From Abyssibacter profundi (GTDB lineage Bacteria; Pseudomonadota; Gammaproteobacteria; Nevskiales; OUC007): a stretch of 64,000 nt of DNA. Made by a program: the position numbers and the translations under genes. Below, in pieces: positions 25,951 to 37,110 of this stretch; positions within the stretch are counted from its first letter, which is position 1, and every line of letters begins with the position of its first letter. The stretch covers positions 29,301-93,300 of the forward strand of contig NZ_QEQK01000009.1 of the NCBI RefSeq assembly GCF_003151135.1. Reading direction: 5' to 3'. The notes beneath the pieces are model-generated. The model was not told where the DNA came from, ran no database searches, and saw only the letters and a program-made list of their open reading frames with translations.

Positions 25951-26409
25951 ATGGATATTCGCAAGGTCAAGAAACTCATCGAGTTGTTGGAAGAATCCAA
26001 CCTCGCCGAACTGGAAATCACCGAGGGTGAGGAGTCGGTGCGGATCAGCCGCTACTCAGCCACACCGGCGGCCGCGCCCCCTGCGCCACCGGCCAGTTAT
26101 GCCGCGCCCGTGGCGCCGGCTGCAGCACCGGAACCTGCGGCTGCCCCTGCCCCCGCGGAGCCGGCACCCAGCAGCGGCCACACGGTCCGCGCCCCCATGG
26201 TGGGCACGTTCTACCGATCGCCGTCGCCGTCGGCGCCGTCCTTTGTCGAGGTCGGCCAGACCGTGCAGGTGGGCCAGACGCTTTGCATCATCGAGGCCAT
26301 GAAGATGATGAACCAGATCGAGGCCGACCGAGCCGGGGTCATTAAGGAGGTGCTTGCGGATAACGAGCAACCCGTCGAATTCGATCAGCCGCTGTTTGTT
26401 ATCGAGTGA
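25951..26409 (+). CDS. accB: Biotin carboxyl carrier protein of acetyl-CoA carboxylase
   Basis: BCCP carries the biotin that shuttles CO2 in acetyl-CoA carboxylase, the first step of fatty acid synthesis. The 152-aa protein has the N-terminal [18 protein letters not shown], an Ala/Pro-rich linker (about residues 35-72) and the biotinyl domain with the target lysine in [12 protein letters not shown]. Its stop overlaps the accC ATG by one base (TGATG). Confidence 0.98.
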   Translation: MDIRKVKKLIELLEESNLAELEITEGEESVRISRYSATPAAAPPAPPASYAAPVAPAAAPEPAAAPAPAEPAPSSGHTVRAPMVGTFYRSPSPSAPSFVEVGQTVQVGQTLCIIEAMKMMNQIEADRAGVIKEVLADNEQPVEFDQPLFVIE

Positions 26410-27758
26410 TGATTGAGAAGCTACTCATCGCCAACCGCGGCGAGATCGCGCTGCGGATACTCCGCGCCTGCCGCGAACTGGGCATCCAGCCTGTCGCGGC
26501 CTACTCCACGGCTGACCGTGACCTCAAGCATGTGCTGCTGGCCGACGAGGCCGTTTGCATTGGCCCCGCACCCGCCACCGGTAGCTACCTGAACATGGCC
26601 GCGCTGATGAGCGCGGCCGAGGTCACGAATTGCACGGCGATCCACCCCGGTTACGGCTTCTTGTCCGAGAACGCGGATTTTGCCGAATCGGTGGAACGCT
26701 CAGGCTTCATCTTCGTCGGGCCGACCGCCGACGTGATCCGCATCATGGGCGACAAAACTGCGGCCATCGCCGAGATGAAGGCCGCAGGCGTGCCCTGCGT
26801 ACCGGGCTCGGACGGCGTGCTGCCAGATGACGATGACGCCATCAAGGCCATCGCCCAGCGCATCGGCTATCCGGTCCTGATCAAGGCCGCAGCCGGTGGC
26901 GGCGGACGCGGCATGCACGTGGTGCACAGCGAAGCCTCGCTGCTGTCCTCCGTCAACATGGCGCAGCAGGAGGCCAAGGCCGCATTCGGCAATGGCGCGG
27001 TCTTCATGGAGAAGTTCCTGCAGACACCCCGGCACATCGAATTTCAGGTGTTGGCCGACAACCACGGCAATGTCGTCCACCTGGGCGAGCGCGACTGCTC
27101 GCTGCAACGCCGCCACCAGAAGGTGGTCGAGGAATGTCCGGCGCCCGGCATCACCGAAGCCCAGCGCCAGGAAATCGGCGAACTCTGCGTCCAGGCCTGC
27201 AAACGCATCGGCTATCGCGGTGCCGGCACGTTCGAGTTCCTCTATGAAGACGGCTCGTTCTACTTCATCGAGATGAACACCCGGATCCAGGTCGAACACC
27301 CGGTGACCGAGATGGTCGCGGGCGTCGACCTGGTCCGTGCACAGCTGCGCATTGCCTCTGGCGAACCGCTGCGCTTTACCCAGGACGACATCCAGATGCG
27401 CGGCCACGCCATCGAATGCCGGATCAATGCCGAGCATCCGCGCAGCTTTGTCCCCTCGCCGGGCGAGATCCGGATGTTCCACCCCCCGGGGGGGCCCGGC
27501 ATCCGGATGGATTCGCACCTGTATTCCGGCTATCGGGTGCCGCCGCATTACGACTCCATGGTCGGCAAACTCATCGCTTATGGCGATTCGCGGGAGTCCG
27601 CGCTGGCGCGCATGCGCCAGGCACTGTCCGAGATGGTGGTCGAAGGCATCCAGACCAACCTGAAGCTGCATGAACAGATCATGCTCGACCCGGGCTTCGT
27701 GGCCGGCGGCGTGCATATCCACCATTTGGAAACGCTGTTACGCCAGTGGCTGGACTAG
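26409..27758 (+). CDS. accC: Biotin carboxylase subunit of acetyl-CoA carboxylase
   Basis: The 449-aa ATP-grasp enzyme carboxylates biotin on AccB with ATP and bicarbonate. Motifs are [55 protein letters not shown], the Mg/ATP site [20 protein letters not shown] and [11 protein letters not shown]. The ATG at 26409 overlaps the accB stop; a GTG one codon upstream is a less likely start. prmA follows after two bases. Confidence 0.98.
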   Translation: MIEKLLIANRGEIALRILRACRELGIQPVAAYSTADRDLKHVLLADEAVCIGPAPATGSYLNMAALMSAAEVTNCTAIHPGYGFLSENADFAESVERSGFIFVGPTADVIRIMGDKTAAIAEMKAAGVPCVPGSDGVLPDDDDAIKAIAQRIGYPVLIKAAAGGGGRGMHVVHSEASLLSSVNMAQQEAKAAFGNGAVFMEKFLQTPRHIEFQVLADNHGNVVHLGERDCSLQRRHQKVVEECPAPGITEAQRQEIGELCVQACKRIGYRGAGTFEFLYEDGSFYFIEMNTRIQVEHPVTEMVAGVDLVRAQLRIASGEPLRFTQDDIQMRGHAIECRINAEHPRSFVPSPGEIRMFHPPGGPGIRMDSHLYSGYRVPPHYDSMVGKLIAYGDSRESALARMRQALSEMVVEGIQTNLKLHEQIMLDPGFVAGGVHIHHLETLLRQWLD

Positions 27759-27760
27759 AC

Positions 27761-28645
27761 ATGCAAACCGCACAGGCCGGCTGGCTGGAAGTCACCGCCA
27801 CGGGCGCCAATCCTGAAGCCCTGGAGGACGCGCTATTGGAGGCCGGCGCATTGGCCGTCACCCTCACCGACGCCGCCGATGTGCCCATCCTGGAACCGGA
27901 ACTGGGCACGCACCCCACTTGGCCCAACACCTGTGTGACCGGTTTGTTCGCGGCAGACGCGGACGAAGCCGCCGTGCTGGCCGCGGTCCAAGCCACCATT
28001 CCAGAAACCGAGATGGGACCGTGGACGGCCTCGCGCCTAGAAGATCGCGAGTGGGTCCGGGCCTGGATGGATCACTACCATCCCATGCAGTTCGGCGACC
28101 GCCTGTGGATTTGTCCGACCGGCCACGAGGCCGAGATGCCCAGCGATGCCGTCACCATCCATCTCGACCCCGGATTGGCCTTCGGCACCGGCACCCACCC
28201 CACCACATCGCTTTGCCTGCAATGGCTCGATGGCATGGACTGCCAGGGACGCGACGTGCTGGATATGGGCTGTGGTTCCGGCGTACTCGCCGTGGCTGCT
28301 GCCCGGCTCGGCGCTGCCCATGTCGATGGCGTGGATATCGACCCACAGGCCGTTCGCGCGACGCAGGAGAACGCCCAGCGCAATGGCGTGAACCTGCGCG
28401 CCTGTCTACCGGATGCACAGCCCGATGGCGATTACGACATCGTGCTGGCGAATATCCTGGCGGCGCCACTCATGGTGATGGCCCCTGCCCTGATTGGCCG
28501 GCTGCGCGCGGGCGGCCACATCGTGCTGGCCGGCCTGTTGGAAACCCAGGCGGACGAGGTGATCGCCGCCTACGCACCGCTGATCCGTCTGCGCATTGGT
28601 GCGGTGCAAGATGGCTGGGCGCGACTGCAGGGACAACTCGACTAA
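27761..28645 (+). CDS. prmA: Ribosomal protein L11 methyltransferase
   Basis: PrmA trimethylates ribosomal protein L11 using SAM. The 294-aa protein has the N-terminal substrate domain and the methyltransferase domain with DPGLAFGTGTHPTTSLCLQW, VLDMGCGSGVLAVAAARLGA and DIVLANILAAPLM. It starts two bases after accC. In Pseudomonas prmA is followed by a DUF3426 gene, dusB and fis; here the next 185 bases hold no gene before fis. Confidence 0.97.
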   Translation: MQTAQAGWLEVTATGANPEALEDALLEAGALAVTLTDAADVPILEPELGTHPTWPNTCVTGLFAADADEAAVLAAVQATIPETEMGPWTASRLEDREWVRAWMDHYHPMQFGDRLWICPTGHEAEMPSDAVTIHLDPGLAFGTGTHPTTSLCLQWLDGMDCQGRDVLDMGCGSGVLAVAAARLGAAHVDGVDIDPQAVRATQENAQRNGVNLRACLPDAQPDGDYDIVLANILAAPLMVMAPALIGRLRAGGHIVLAGLLETQADEVIAAYAPLIRLRIGAVQDGWARLQGQLD

Positions 28646-28830
28646 TCGGCCCCAAGCCGCTGAGCCACCTAGGCATTCGCCTGCGCCGCCCTAGTCCGTC
28701 GCTGCCGCTGGCCGGCTCAGGCTTGCGCTGACAGGCCGCAGCGCTATGATCCGCCGTCTTTTCCGCATGCTTTCGCGGGGTGCCAAGACCGGCTCGGCGG
28801 CCCCGTTGGCTGAATTGCGCCACCAGACGA

Positions 28831-29118
28831 ATGCCTGATGAGAACCCGCACGATCACGCTGACCCCATGAACAACGGCTCAGTCCCTCTTCGACCACTGC
28901 GCGAACATGTGGCAGACAGTCTTGCCCACTATCTGGGTCAGTTGAATGGCTCGGCGCCCTGCGACCTCTACCAAATGGTCATCGACCAAGTGGAAGCACC
29001 GCTGCTGCAAGCCGTGCTCGACTACTCGGATGGCAACCAGTCTCGCGCCGCCGCAATTCTCGGACTGAACCGCGGCACCCTCCGCAAGAAACTCAAGGCT
29101 CACGGACTCCACGAATGA
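28831..29118 (+). CDS. fis: DNA-binding protein Fis
   Basis: The 95-aa protein ends with the Fis helix-turn-helix ([20 protein letters not shown]). The core [20 protein letters not shown] is diagnostic. Fis bends DNA and affects nucleoid structure, rRNA promoters and site-specific inversion. Neither the ATG at 28831 nor the one at 28867 (83 aa) has a good ribosome site; the first gives nearer the usual 95-107 aa. It overlaps purH by four bases (ATGA). The gene that normally precedes fis in gammaproteobacteria, dusB, is absent here. Confidence 0.95.
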   Translation: MPDENPHDHADPMNNGSVPLRPLREHVADSLAHYLGQLNGSAPCDLYQMVIDQVEAPLLQAVLDYSDGNQSRAAAILGLNRGTLRKKLKAHGLHE

Positions 29119-30686
29119 ACGCAGCGCCCACTGTTGTGCGGCGCGCCCTGCTCAGTGTTTCCGACAAGACCGGCATCGTCGATCTTGCACAGGCACTGGC
29201 CGAGCGCGGTATCGATATTCTCAGCACCGGCGGCACGGCACGCGCGATACGCGATGCCGGACTCGCCGTCACCGACGTGTCCGAGGTCACCGGCTTTCCG
29301 GAGATCATGGATGGCCGGGTCAAAACCCTGCATCCCAAGATTCACGGGGGCATTCTTGGCCGACGGGGTCAGGACGATGCCGTCATGGCCGAGCATGACA
29401 TCACCGGCATCGACCTGGTCGTGCTGAACCTCTACCCCTTCGAGGCCACCATTGCGCGCCCCGATGTGACGGACGCCGACGCCATCGAGAACATCGACAT
29501 CGGCGGCCCTGCGATGCTCCGGGCTGCGGCCAAGAACCACGCGCATGTCGCCGTGGTGGTCGACCCCTCCGACTACGCAACCGTGATTGCCACGCTAGAC
29601 GACGGCGGCCCTGACCTCAGCCTGCGCCGCCAGCTCGCCGCAAAGGCCTTCGCGCTCACTGCACGCTATGACGGCGCGATCACCGCCTACCTAACGCGTG
29701 ACGGCGGCGATGAGGCCCGGTCTGAACTGCCGGGCACGCTGACCCTGCAGTTCGATCGCGTGCAACCCATGCGGTATGGCGAGAACCCACACCAGTTCGC
29801 GGCGTTTTATCGTGAACGCGAGGCGCCAGCGGGCACGCTGGCCACCGCACGCCAACTGCAGGGCAAACCGCTGTCATTCAATAATGTCGCCGACACCGAC
29901 GCGGCCGTCAGCTGCGTCCAGGCCTTTGATGCGGCCACACCGGCCTGCGTCATCGTCAAGCACGCCAACCCCTGTGGTGTCGCGGTCGCAGCGTCCCAGC
30001 TGGAGGCCTACGACGCCGCTTACGCCACCGACAGCACCTCGGCATTCGGCGGCATCATCGCGTTCAATCAGCCAGTCGATGCCGCGCTCATCGAAATCAT
30101 CCTGGATCGGCAGTTTGTCGAAGTCATTGCCGCGCCAAGCTTTACCGATGCGGCGGTCGAGGTGCTCACACGCAAGAAAAATGTGCGGGCCCTGGCCGTT
30201 GGCACGCCGGACAGCGGCCTCGCCGCCATGGACTACAAGCGAGTGGCCGGCGGACTGCTGGTGCAGAGCCTGGATAGCGCCGGTGCTTCGACCGACTGGA
30301 CCGTGGCCACCCGACAGCAGCCGGATGATGCCCTTCGACAAGACCTCGCCTTTGCGTGGACGGTGGCCCGCTTCGTGAAGTCCAACGCCATCGTGTACGC
30401 CCGCGACGCACGAACCATCGGCATTGGCGCCGGCCAGATGAGCCGCGTCGACAGCGCGCGCCTGGGGGTCGACAAGGCCGCCAGAGCTGAGCTGTCGGTG
30501 CAGGGTGCCGTGATGGCCTCGGATGCCTTCTTCCCGTTCCGGGACAGCATCGATGCGGCCGCAGCGGCCGGCGTGCAGGCAATCATCCAGCCGGGCGGTT
30601 CGATTCGCGACGACGAGGTCATCGCTGCGGCGGACGAACATGGCCTAGCGATGATCCTGACCGGGCGCCGGCACTTCCGACACTAG
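29115..30686 (+). CDS. purH: Bifunctional AICAR formyltransferase/IMP cyclohydrolase
   Basis: The 523-aa enzyme carries out the last two steps of de novo IMP synthesis. The N-terminal cyclohydrolase (MGS-like) domain shows [35 protein letters not shown] and [16 protein letters not shown]. The C-terminal transformylase domain shows [31 protein letters not shown] and [15 protein letters not shown] (with the catalytic Lys-His). It is coupled to fis. The usual following purD is absent. Confidence 0.98.
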   Translation: MNAAPTVVRRALLSVSDKTGIVDLAQALAERGIDILSTGGTARAIRDAGLAVTDVSEVTGFPEIMDGRVKTLHPKIHGGILGRRGQDDAVMAEHDITGIDLVVLNLYPFEATIARPDVTDADAIENIDIGGPAMLRAAAKNHAHVAVVVDPSDYATVIATLDDGGPDLSLRRQLAAKAFALTARYDGAITAYLTRDGGDEARSELPGTLTLQFDRVQPMRYGENPHQFAAFYREREAPAGTLATARQLQGKPLSFNNVADTDAAVSCVQAFDAATPACVIVKHANPCGVAVAASQLEAYDAAYATDSTSAFGGIIAFNQPVDAALIEIILDRQFVEVIAAPSFTDAAVEVLTRKKNVRALAVGTPDSGLAAMDYKRVAGGLLVQSLDSAGASTDWTVATRQQPDDALRQDLAFAWTVARFVKSNAIVYARDARTIGIGAGQMSRVDSARLGVDKAARAELSVQGAVMASDAFFPFRDSIDAAAAAGVQAIIQPGGSIRDDEVIAAADEHGLAMILTGRRHFRH

Positions 30687-30811
30687 TCGGAAGCGCGTGA
30701 CTGGATGCTGGGCGCGACAGCCGCATCCAGCGCGAGCCGGGCTGATGCAGCCTGTGACAGGGCAGGACGGAGGTTCTACAGTTGCAGTCGGCACATGCAA
30801 CGGAGCCTCCC

Positions 30812-31087
30812 ATGCGCAGGACTGACATCCTCACCGCGCTGCTGCTCACACAGGCATCGCTGGCTGTCGCGCAACCCGACGCCAGCCGCGGCACGCAGGC
30901 CCATCGAGATCATGGCCCCTGCAACTCGCAGGCCCAACAGGTCATTACCCGGGAACAGTTAGATCGAACCGCGGCATTGACCGTCTCCGAGGCCCTGCGC
31001 CGCGCGCCGCGGCAATCTCCCCGCGCATTGCCCGAATGCAACAATGACGATGCGCCCGCTGATCAGGACGCACCGTCATCAGGCTGA
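30812..31087 (+). CDS. Tiny secreted protein resembling a TonB-receptor plug fragment
   Basis: The ATG at 30812 follows a GGAG ribosome site and gives 91 aa with a signal peptide (RRTDILTALLLTQASLAVAQ). Residues VITREQLDRTAALTVSEALRRAPR match the usual opening of TonB-dependent receptor plug domains, where a helix of the type REQIERSGATTLAEALRRVPG follows the TonB box. The rest is Asp/Pro/Ser-rich, and the gene stops where a receptor would continue with the plug core and barrel. No barrel sequence follows. It may be a decayed remnant or a small independent periplasmic protein. The shown resemblance is by eye. Confidence 0.55.
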   Translation: MRRTDILTALLLTQASLAVAQPDASRGTQAHRDHGPCNSQAQQVITREQLDRTAALTVSEALRRAPRQSPRALPECNNDDAPADQDAPSSG

Positions 31088-31115
31088 CCTCTGCGGCAGC
31101 CGGACCCGCGCTGAT

Positions 31116-33056
31116 TCAGGCCGCGCTGGCCAGTGGCTCCCGAGCCGCCTGGTTGCTGTCTGACGATGACTCCAGCGAATGGTGACGCAGCAGCCGCCCC
31201 ATGCGCTCCACACCCAGCCGCGGGCCATGCTGATCGACCGACCAGGCCACCTTGCCAGCGATTAAGGTCAGCCGGACCACCCCATCCGAACGGTTGACCA
31301 TCTGGTCGTTCTGGAATGCCTCGCGATGGATGCGATGCGTGTTGGCGTCCGAGTCATAACGCCGCAAGGCCTCCGGGTCGACCAGAATGACATCGGCCTG
31401 TTCCCCGACATCGATCCGACCGGCCCGCACACCGAAGAAATCGGCCGGATCGCGCGTCAGCCGCTTCACATGCCAGGCCACACGATCCAGCCCATCGGCC
31501 TGCGCAATTTGCAGCCCGCGCAGATTGGCGTCGTAAAAGGCCATGTTGGTCAGATGCGCGCCGGAGTCATTAAAGCCGGGCAGCACATTGGGGTTGAACA
31601 GCAAGGACTTGACCACCTCCGGATCCCGGTTGGCGGAAATCACGTACCAACGCAAGTCCAGGTCATATTGGCGGAACAGGTGCAGCACGAAGGCCGCATC
31701 GTCTTCGATGGGTTTGGGAAAGCCATCGAACACCGCCTCTTCGGCCGAGGAGCGTGCGCCCTGCCCGGTCGCCTGCCAGCGCTGCAGCCGCGCAAACACG
31801 GCTTGGAAGGTCTCGTCCTTCCATAAGGCGTCGACATCACCCGGCACCTGGACAAAGACCATGTCTTCCAGACGCCGGCTGAAAGCCATGCGCTCACGCC
31901 CCAGCAGGCGCGCCAGATTCGCCAGGTTGAACCCCGACTTGCCGTGGCGCCACATCTTGCGGAATCGCTGCTGATACGCCGGATCGTCCAACAAGGCCAT
32001 GCGCGCGGCCTCATCGTCTAGATCCGGCTCGTTCAGCTCGCGTAGCTCGTCGATCTCCTCGGCAAGTGGGTTGATCGGGCCATCCCAATACACCTTGAAC
32101 GGGGCCGCCAGCGCCTGGAAGCGGAAATGCCCCCCGATCAGGCGGGAGTTCAGCAAACGGCTCAGCAGCTTGCCCAGCTTGGCAATGCCCCGATTCGTTG
32201 CGATATCCAGGGCTGCGACCGCGGTAATCTTCAGCGGCTTGCCGAAGATGCGCCCGCTGGTAAGCAGGAAGTTGCGCAACACCTGCGGCGGGCTGTCCTT
32301 GGGCGGCGTGGCCTGCCACACCCGATCGTGACGACGCACGACGCCGGTGAGCCTGCGCAGTTCCTTGAATGACCCCCACTGGCTGGGAATCTTGGTCCGC
32401 CGATGCGGGTCGTTGGCCAGATAGTGAAACGGCAGCGCATCGGTAGAGAAGCCCGCATACCCCTCCTGCATCGCCAGCTCGACCAGCGCCTCCATGCGCT
32501 TGAGTTCCTCATTCGTGGGATAGCGTGTCACCGACTCCCGCAGCCCCATGACCTCGGCCCGTAACATCGAATGCGGAAGCAGCGGCACCACGTTGGGCCC
32601 CAGCGGCAAGGCATCGAAATGCGCGAGGTAACCGGCGGAGTCGCTCCACTGGACCTGGTCCACGACCTTGGCCAGCACCGGCTTGGGAATGTTCTCGACG
32701 CGGGCGAAGCAGTCGACAATGGGGTCCTCACCGTTGCGCCGCTGGGCCCCGTAGGCCAACCCCAGCGAGCAATTACCAAAGACCACCGTGGTCGTACCGT
32801 GGCGGACGGCCTCCGGCAGGCCAGGCGCGAGTTCCACCTCGAGATCAAAATGCGTGTGGATATCCAGCAGTCCGGGCATCAGCCACTGGCCATCTGCCTC
32901 GACCACCTCGCGCGCCTGCTCGGCGGGCAGCGAAGGGCCGCGTGCAGCGATGCGACCGCCCGCGATCGCCAGGTCCTCACGGAGCGGCGGCTGGCCAGTG
33001 CCGTCAAAAATCAGTGCATTGCGAATGAGGGTATCCCAGCTCACCGTCTCGCTCAT
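31116..33056 (-). CDS. N-acyl-D-amino-acid deacylase-type amidohydrolase
   Basis: The 646-aa protein belongs to the metal-dependent amidohydrolases of the D-aminoacylase branch. The N-terminal beta sandwich has DTLIRNALIFDGTGQPPLRE, the metal site is GLLDIHTHFDLEVELAPGL, then GTTTVVFGNCSLGLAYG (in place of the family GNCG) and the late Asp region GFNDSGAHLTNMAFYD. At 646 aa it is longer than typical D-aminoacylases (about 480-580) because of an insert near residues 200-330. The substrate is unknown; hydrolysis of N-acyl amides is the best guess. It lies downstream of the acyl-CoA synthetase, 104 bases away on the same strand. Confidence 0.82.
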   Translation of the reverse strand: MSETVSWDTLIRNALIFDGTGQPPLREDLAIAGGRIAARGPSLPAEQAREVVEADGQWLMPGLLDIHTHFDLEVELAPGLPEAVRHGTTTVVFGNCSLGLAYGAQRRNGEDPIVDCFARVENIPKPVLAKVVDQVQWSDSAGYLAHFDALPLGPNVVPLLPHSMLRAEVMGLRESVTRYPTNEELKRMEALVELAMQEGYAGFSTDALPFHYLANDPHRRTKIPSQWGSFKELRRLTGVVRRHDRVWQATPPKDSPPQVLRNFLLTSGRIFGKPLKITAVAALDIATNRGIAKLGKLLSRLLNSRLIGGHFRFQALAAPFKVYWDGPINPLAEEIDELRELNEPDLDDEAARMALLDDPAYQQRFRKMWRHGKSGFNLANLARLLGRERMAFSRRLEDMVFVQVPGDVDALWKDETFQAVFARLQRWQATGQGARSSAEEAVFDGFPKPIEDDAAFVLHLFRQYDLDLRWYVISANRDPEVVKSLLFNPNVLPGFNDSGAHLTNMAFYDANLRGLQIAQADGLDRVAWHVKRLTRDPADFFGVRAGRIDVGEQADVILVDPEALRRYDSDANTHRIHREAFQNDQMVNRSDGVVRLTLIAGKVAWSVDQHGPRLGVERMGRLLRHHSLESSSDSNQAAREPLASAA

Positions 33057-33160
33057 CGGGGTCTCCTTGCCGTGGTGTCATGCGGTGTAGCGAACACTTT
33101 AACGACGCCGACGCGCCTTCGCTGTCGTAGATTCGCCCCAGCGCGTCGCCGAACCACCGT

Positions 33161-34930
33161 TCAGCTGGCGTACATGGCCTCGATTTGCAGCGCGTACTTT
33201 TCCGCGATGATCCGACGCTTTTTCTTCATTGTCGGCGTCAGCTCCCCCCCCTCCACCGAAAAGTCCTCGTCCAGCAAGGTGAACTTCTTGATCGTCTGCA
33301 CACGGGCAAAGTCCGCGTTGGCCAGCTCCACCTGCGACTCGAACCAACGCACGAACACCGGACAATTGGCGGCCTCCTGCGGATGGCGCGCCGGGCTGCC
33401 GGCCGCCTGGACGGCGCCGGGCAGGGTTTCGGGATTCAATGTGAACAAGGCGGTAATGTACTTGCGGCGGTCGCCGATGACGGCCACCTGACTCACGCCG
33501 GGGATCGAAGACAGACGCCCTTCCAGCATTTGCGGACTGATGTTCTCGCCACCGGCGGTGATGATCAGCTCTTTTTTGCGGTCGGTGATGTAGACGAATC
33601 CGTCGTCATCCATGCGACCTACATCGCCGGTGTGTAGCCAACCGTCGGCATCCAGGGTCTCGGCCGTGGCCTCCGGGTTCTTGTAGTAGCCGGGCGAGAC
33701 ATGAGGGCCGCGCAGCAGAATTTCGCCATCGTCGGCAATGGAGACCTCGGTGCCCGGCAAGGCCCGGCCGATCGAGCCCTTCCGGTTGCCCCCCGGCATG
33801 GACAAGGTGCCCCCACCTGTCGATTCCGACTGGCCGTAGACCTCCAGAATGGTGATCCCCAGCGATGCGAAGAAATCCACGGTCCCCTGCGAGATGGGGG
33901 CAGCCCCCGTCATCGCATAAAAGCAACGATCCAGCCCCAGCGCCGCTCGCAGCTTAGAGAAGATCAACTTGTCGGCCACCGGGTAGAGCAAGGGACGCCG
34001 GCGACCGGCCTGATCCGCCTCGGCTGACCGCGCCCCGACGCCACGCGCCCAGCTCAACAAGTGCTTCTTCAGCCCCGTCGCCTCGGCCATGCCGGCCTCC
34101 AGCTTCGCCTGAATTTTCTCCCAGACGCGCGGCACCGCCACGAAGAAATGGGGCCGGACCTCCTTAAGGTTGTCACCCAGTGCCTCCAGCGATTCGGCGA
34201 ACCAGACCGTCTGCCCGGCTGCCAACGAAACATGCAGGGTGATGTTCTGCTCGGCGATGTGGCAAAGCGGCAGGTAGCTGATGACTTCATGGCCACGCTG
34301 GATGCCCACGGTTTCGCGTGCGGTCTCGCCGGTGAAGGTCAGATTGGTGTGCGACATCATCACACCCTTGGGATTGCCGGTGGTACCCGAGGTGTAGATC
34401 AGCGTCGCCAGATCATCCGGCTTCAAGGCATCGATGCGTGACTGCAGCGCGTCCTCGGTCACCTGTTCGGCGTAGGTTTGCAAAGCGCCCCAGGTGAGCA
34501 CGTCCGGCGCGTCGGACTCGCCGTCGACCAGAATGATGGTTTTGAGCTTGGGCAACTGGTCGCGAACGGCCAATACCTTGGCCAGCTGCTCCTCCGAATC
34601 GACGAGCACCATCGAGGCATCGCAATGGTCGATCACAAAGGCGCACTGCTCCGGGCTGGAGGTGACGTACAAACCCGCAGGGACTCCGCCCGCCGCGATT
34701 GAGGCCAGATAAGCAGTCACCCAGTATTCGCTATTGCCGGCCAACAGCGCGAAGCCGTCGCCCGGCGCCAGCCCGGCGCCCATGAGTGCCCGCGCCGTGG
34801 TCCGTACGTTGCGGCGATAGTCGGCCCAAGACGTCGCCTGCCAGACCCCGTTGATCTTGGTCTTCAGCGCAGGCAAATCACCACAGCGCGCAGCCGTCTC
34901 TTCGAACACCTGAATGACTGTCCGGCTCAT
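33161..34930 (-). CDS. Long-chain acyl-CoA synthetase (AMP-binding, FadD15-like)
   Basis: The 589-aa enzyme activates fatty acids to acyl-CoA through an acyl-adenylate. The ATP/AMP motif LIYTSGTTGNPKGVMMSHTN, YLPLCHIAEQ, YGQSESTGGGTLSMPG and the hinge GWLHTGDVGRMDDDGFVYIT DRKKE region are all present. It is of the long-chain FACL type with the C-terminal LDEDFSVEGGELTPTMK motif. The start at 34930 has a GGAGAGACGA ribosome site. The TetR regulator lies directly upstream on the same strand, and the beta-oxidation genes are divergent from it. Confidence 0.93.
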   Translation of the reverse strand: MSRTVIQVFEETAARCGDLPALKTKINGVWQATSWADYRRNVRTTARALMGAGLAPGDGFALLAGNSEYWVTAYLASIAAGGVPAGLYVTSSPEQCAFVIDHCDASMVLVDSEEQLAKVLAVRDQLPKLKTIILVDGESDAPDVLTWGALQTYAEQVTEDALQSRIDALKPDDLATLIYTSGTTGNPKGVMMSHTNLTFTGETARETVGIQRGHEVISYLPLCHIAEQNITLHVSLAAGQTVWFAESLEALGDNLKEVRPHFFVAVPRVWEKIQAKLEAGMAEATGLKKHLLSWARGVGARSAEADQAGRRRPLLYPVADKLIFSKLRAALGLDRCFYAMTGAAPISQGTVDFFASLGITILEVYGQSESTGGGTLSMPGGNRKGSIGRALPGTEVSIADDGEILLRGPHVSPGYYKNPEATAETLDADGWLHTGDVGRMDDDGFVYITDRKKELIITAGGENISPQMLEGRLSSIPGVSQVAVIGDRRKYITALFTLNPETLPGAVQAAGSPARHPQEAANCPVFVRWFESQVELANADFARVQTIKKFTLLDEDFSVEGGELTPTMKKKRRIIAEKYALQIEAMYAS

Positions 34931-35053
34931 TCGTCTCTCCTCGCTTTGTTGGGAACATCCGCAGTTTTCTCGATGACTGCGTAATGCGCCGCACCGTTGG
35001 CACGGCATTGAGCCTGCAGTATCCGACGGCTCGGCCCCCGAGGCAACGCAGGG

Positions 35054-35665
35054 CTAACCCGGCTTGGCAATGGCCCGCCAGATCAGCTCGAACAGCACAT
35101 CCGCGCGAGCCGCCAGCGGCTCCTTCATGCCGTGATTCAACCATTGGGCAATGATGCGCGCCGCCACGCCGTAGAAAATGTCCAGCAGCACCCGGGTCTC
35201 GACCTCATCGGTGAGCACACCGGCGTCACGCCCCTCGCTGAGCACCTGCATGAAAACGTGCGTGAACTGCGGCTGCCGGAGCGCCGGCTCTCGGCCCCAG
35301 GCATTGAAGTAGATGGCGTTCTGCATGAGCAGCCCGACCTTGGGATTTCGCTCATAGAAATCCAGCAGCACCCAAAAGACCTTGCGCAGACGATCCTTGT
35401 AGTTCTGGATCCCCTGCAGATGGTCGGTCATGCGCTCGGTGACCTGGGCCATCCAGTGATCCAGCCCGGAGTACAGCAGCGCCTCTTTGCTTCCGTAGTA
35501 CTTGTACAGGGTCTGCAAGCTGACGCGGGCCTGCCGGGCGATCTCGGCCATGCCGACCTTGTGGAATTCTCGTTCGGAGAACACCGCCAGCAATGCGTCT
35601 TCTATCCGCGCTCGTGTCGCCGGCGCCAGGCCGCTGAGATCGGGTAAAGCCTGTTCTTGATTCAT
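35054..35665 (-). CDS. TetR-family transcriptional regulator
   Basis: The 203-aa regulator has the N-terminal helix-turn-helix (DALLAVFSEREFHKVGMAEI, ARQARVSLQTLYKYYGSKEA) and a C-terminal ligand domain with a TetR_C-like pattern. It is divergent from the thiolase-FadB-FadE operon and upstream of an acyl-CoA synthetase, so control of fatty acid degradation with an acyl-CoA ligand, like PsrA or FadR-type TetR proteins, is likely (inference). A perfect inverted repeat overlaps its own start codon and a near-identical one lies before the thiolase gene; both are probable operators. Confidence 0.9.
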   Translation of the reverse strand: MNQEQALPDLSGLAPATRARIEDALLAVFSEREFHKVGMAEIARQARVSLQTLYKYYGSKEALLYSGLDHWMAQVTERMTDHLQGIQNYKDRLRKVFWVLLDFYERNPKVGLLMQNAIYFNAWGREPALRQPQFTHVFMQVLSEGRDAGVLTDEVETRVLLDIFYGVAARIIAQWLNHGMKEPLAARADVLFELIWRAIAKPG

Positions 35666-35682
35666 GGTAATTATTATTACCA
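35665..35682. promoter_or_regulatory. Probable TetR operator 1 (perfect inverted repeat)
   Basis: TGGTAA-N6-TTACCA is a perfect palindrome with six-base half-sites. Its first base is the A of the regulator's ATG as read on the other strand, so binding here would block the regulator's own transcription or initiation. A second site of the same design lies at 35800-35817. Confidence 0.6.
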
Positions 35683-35799
35683 CACCTGCTGACACGAGGC
35701 CAGATCGCCTCAGCTTCTGCCATTGCAATTCGGTACCGTATGGACTAGCTTACTTCGCAGTCAGCCAGCCTAGGGACGGGTGACCCGCCCCGGACGGAC

Positions 35800-35817
35800 T
35801 GGTAACAACAATTACCC
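35800..35817. promoter_or_regulatory. Probable TetR operator 2 (near-perfect inverted repeat)
   Basis: TGGTAA-N6-TTACCC matches operator 1 in both half-sites except the last base. It lies 33 bases before the thiolase ATG, between the likely promoter and the ribosome site, a position suited to repression of the fad operon. Confidence 0.6.
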
Positions 35818-35850
35818 ATTGTCGAGTCTGAACTCGCGGAGAGACGCCCC

Positions 35851-37056
<1,206 letters not shown>

Positions 37057-37110
37057 CCCAGATCCACAGCACCCGGACCCGACACTCGCTTTCGCTGGAG
37101 ACACGCCGCC

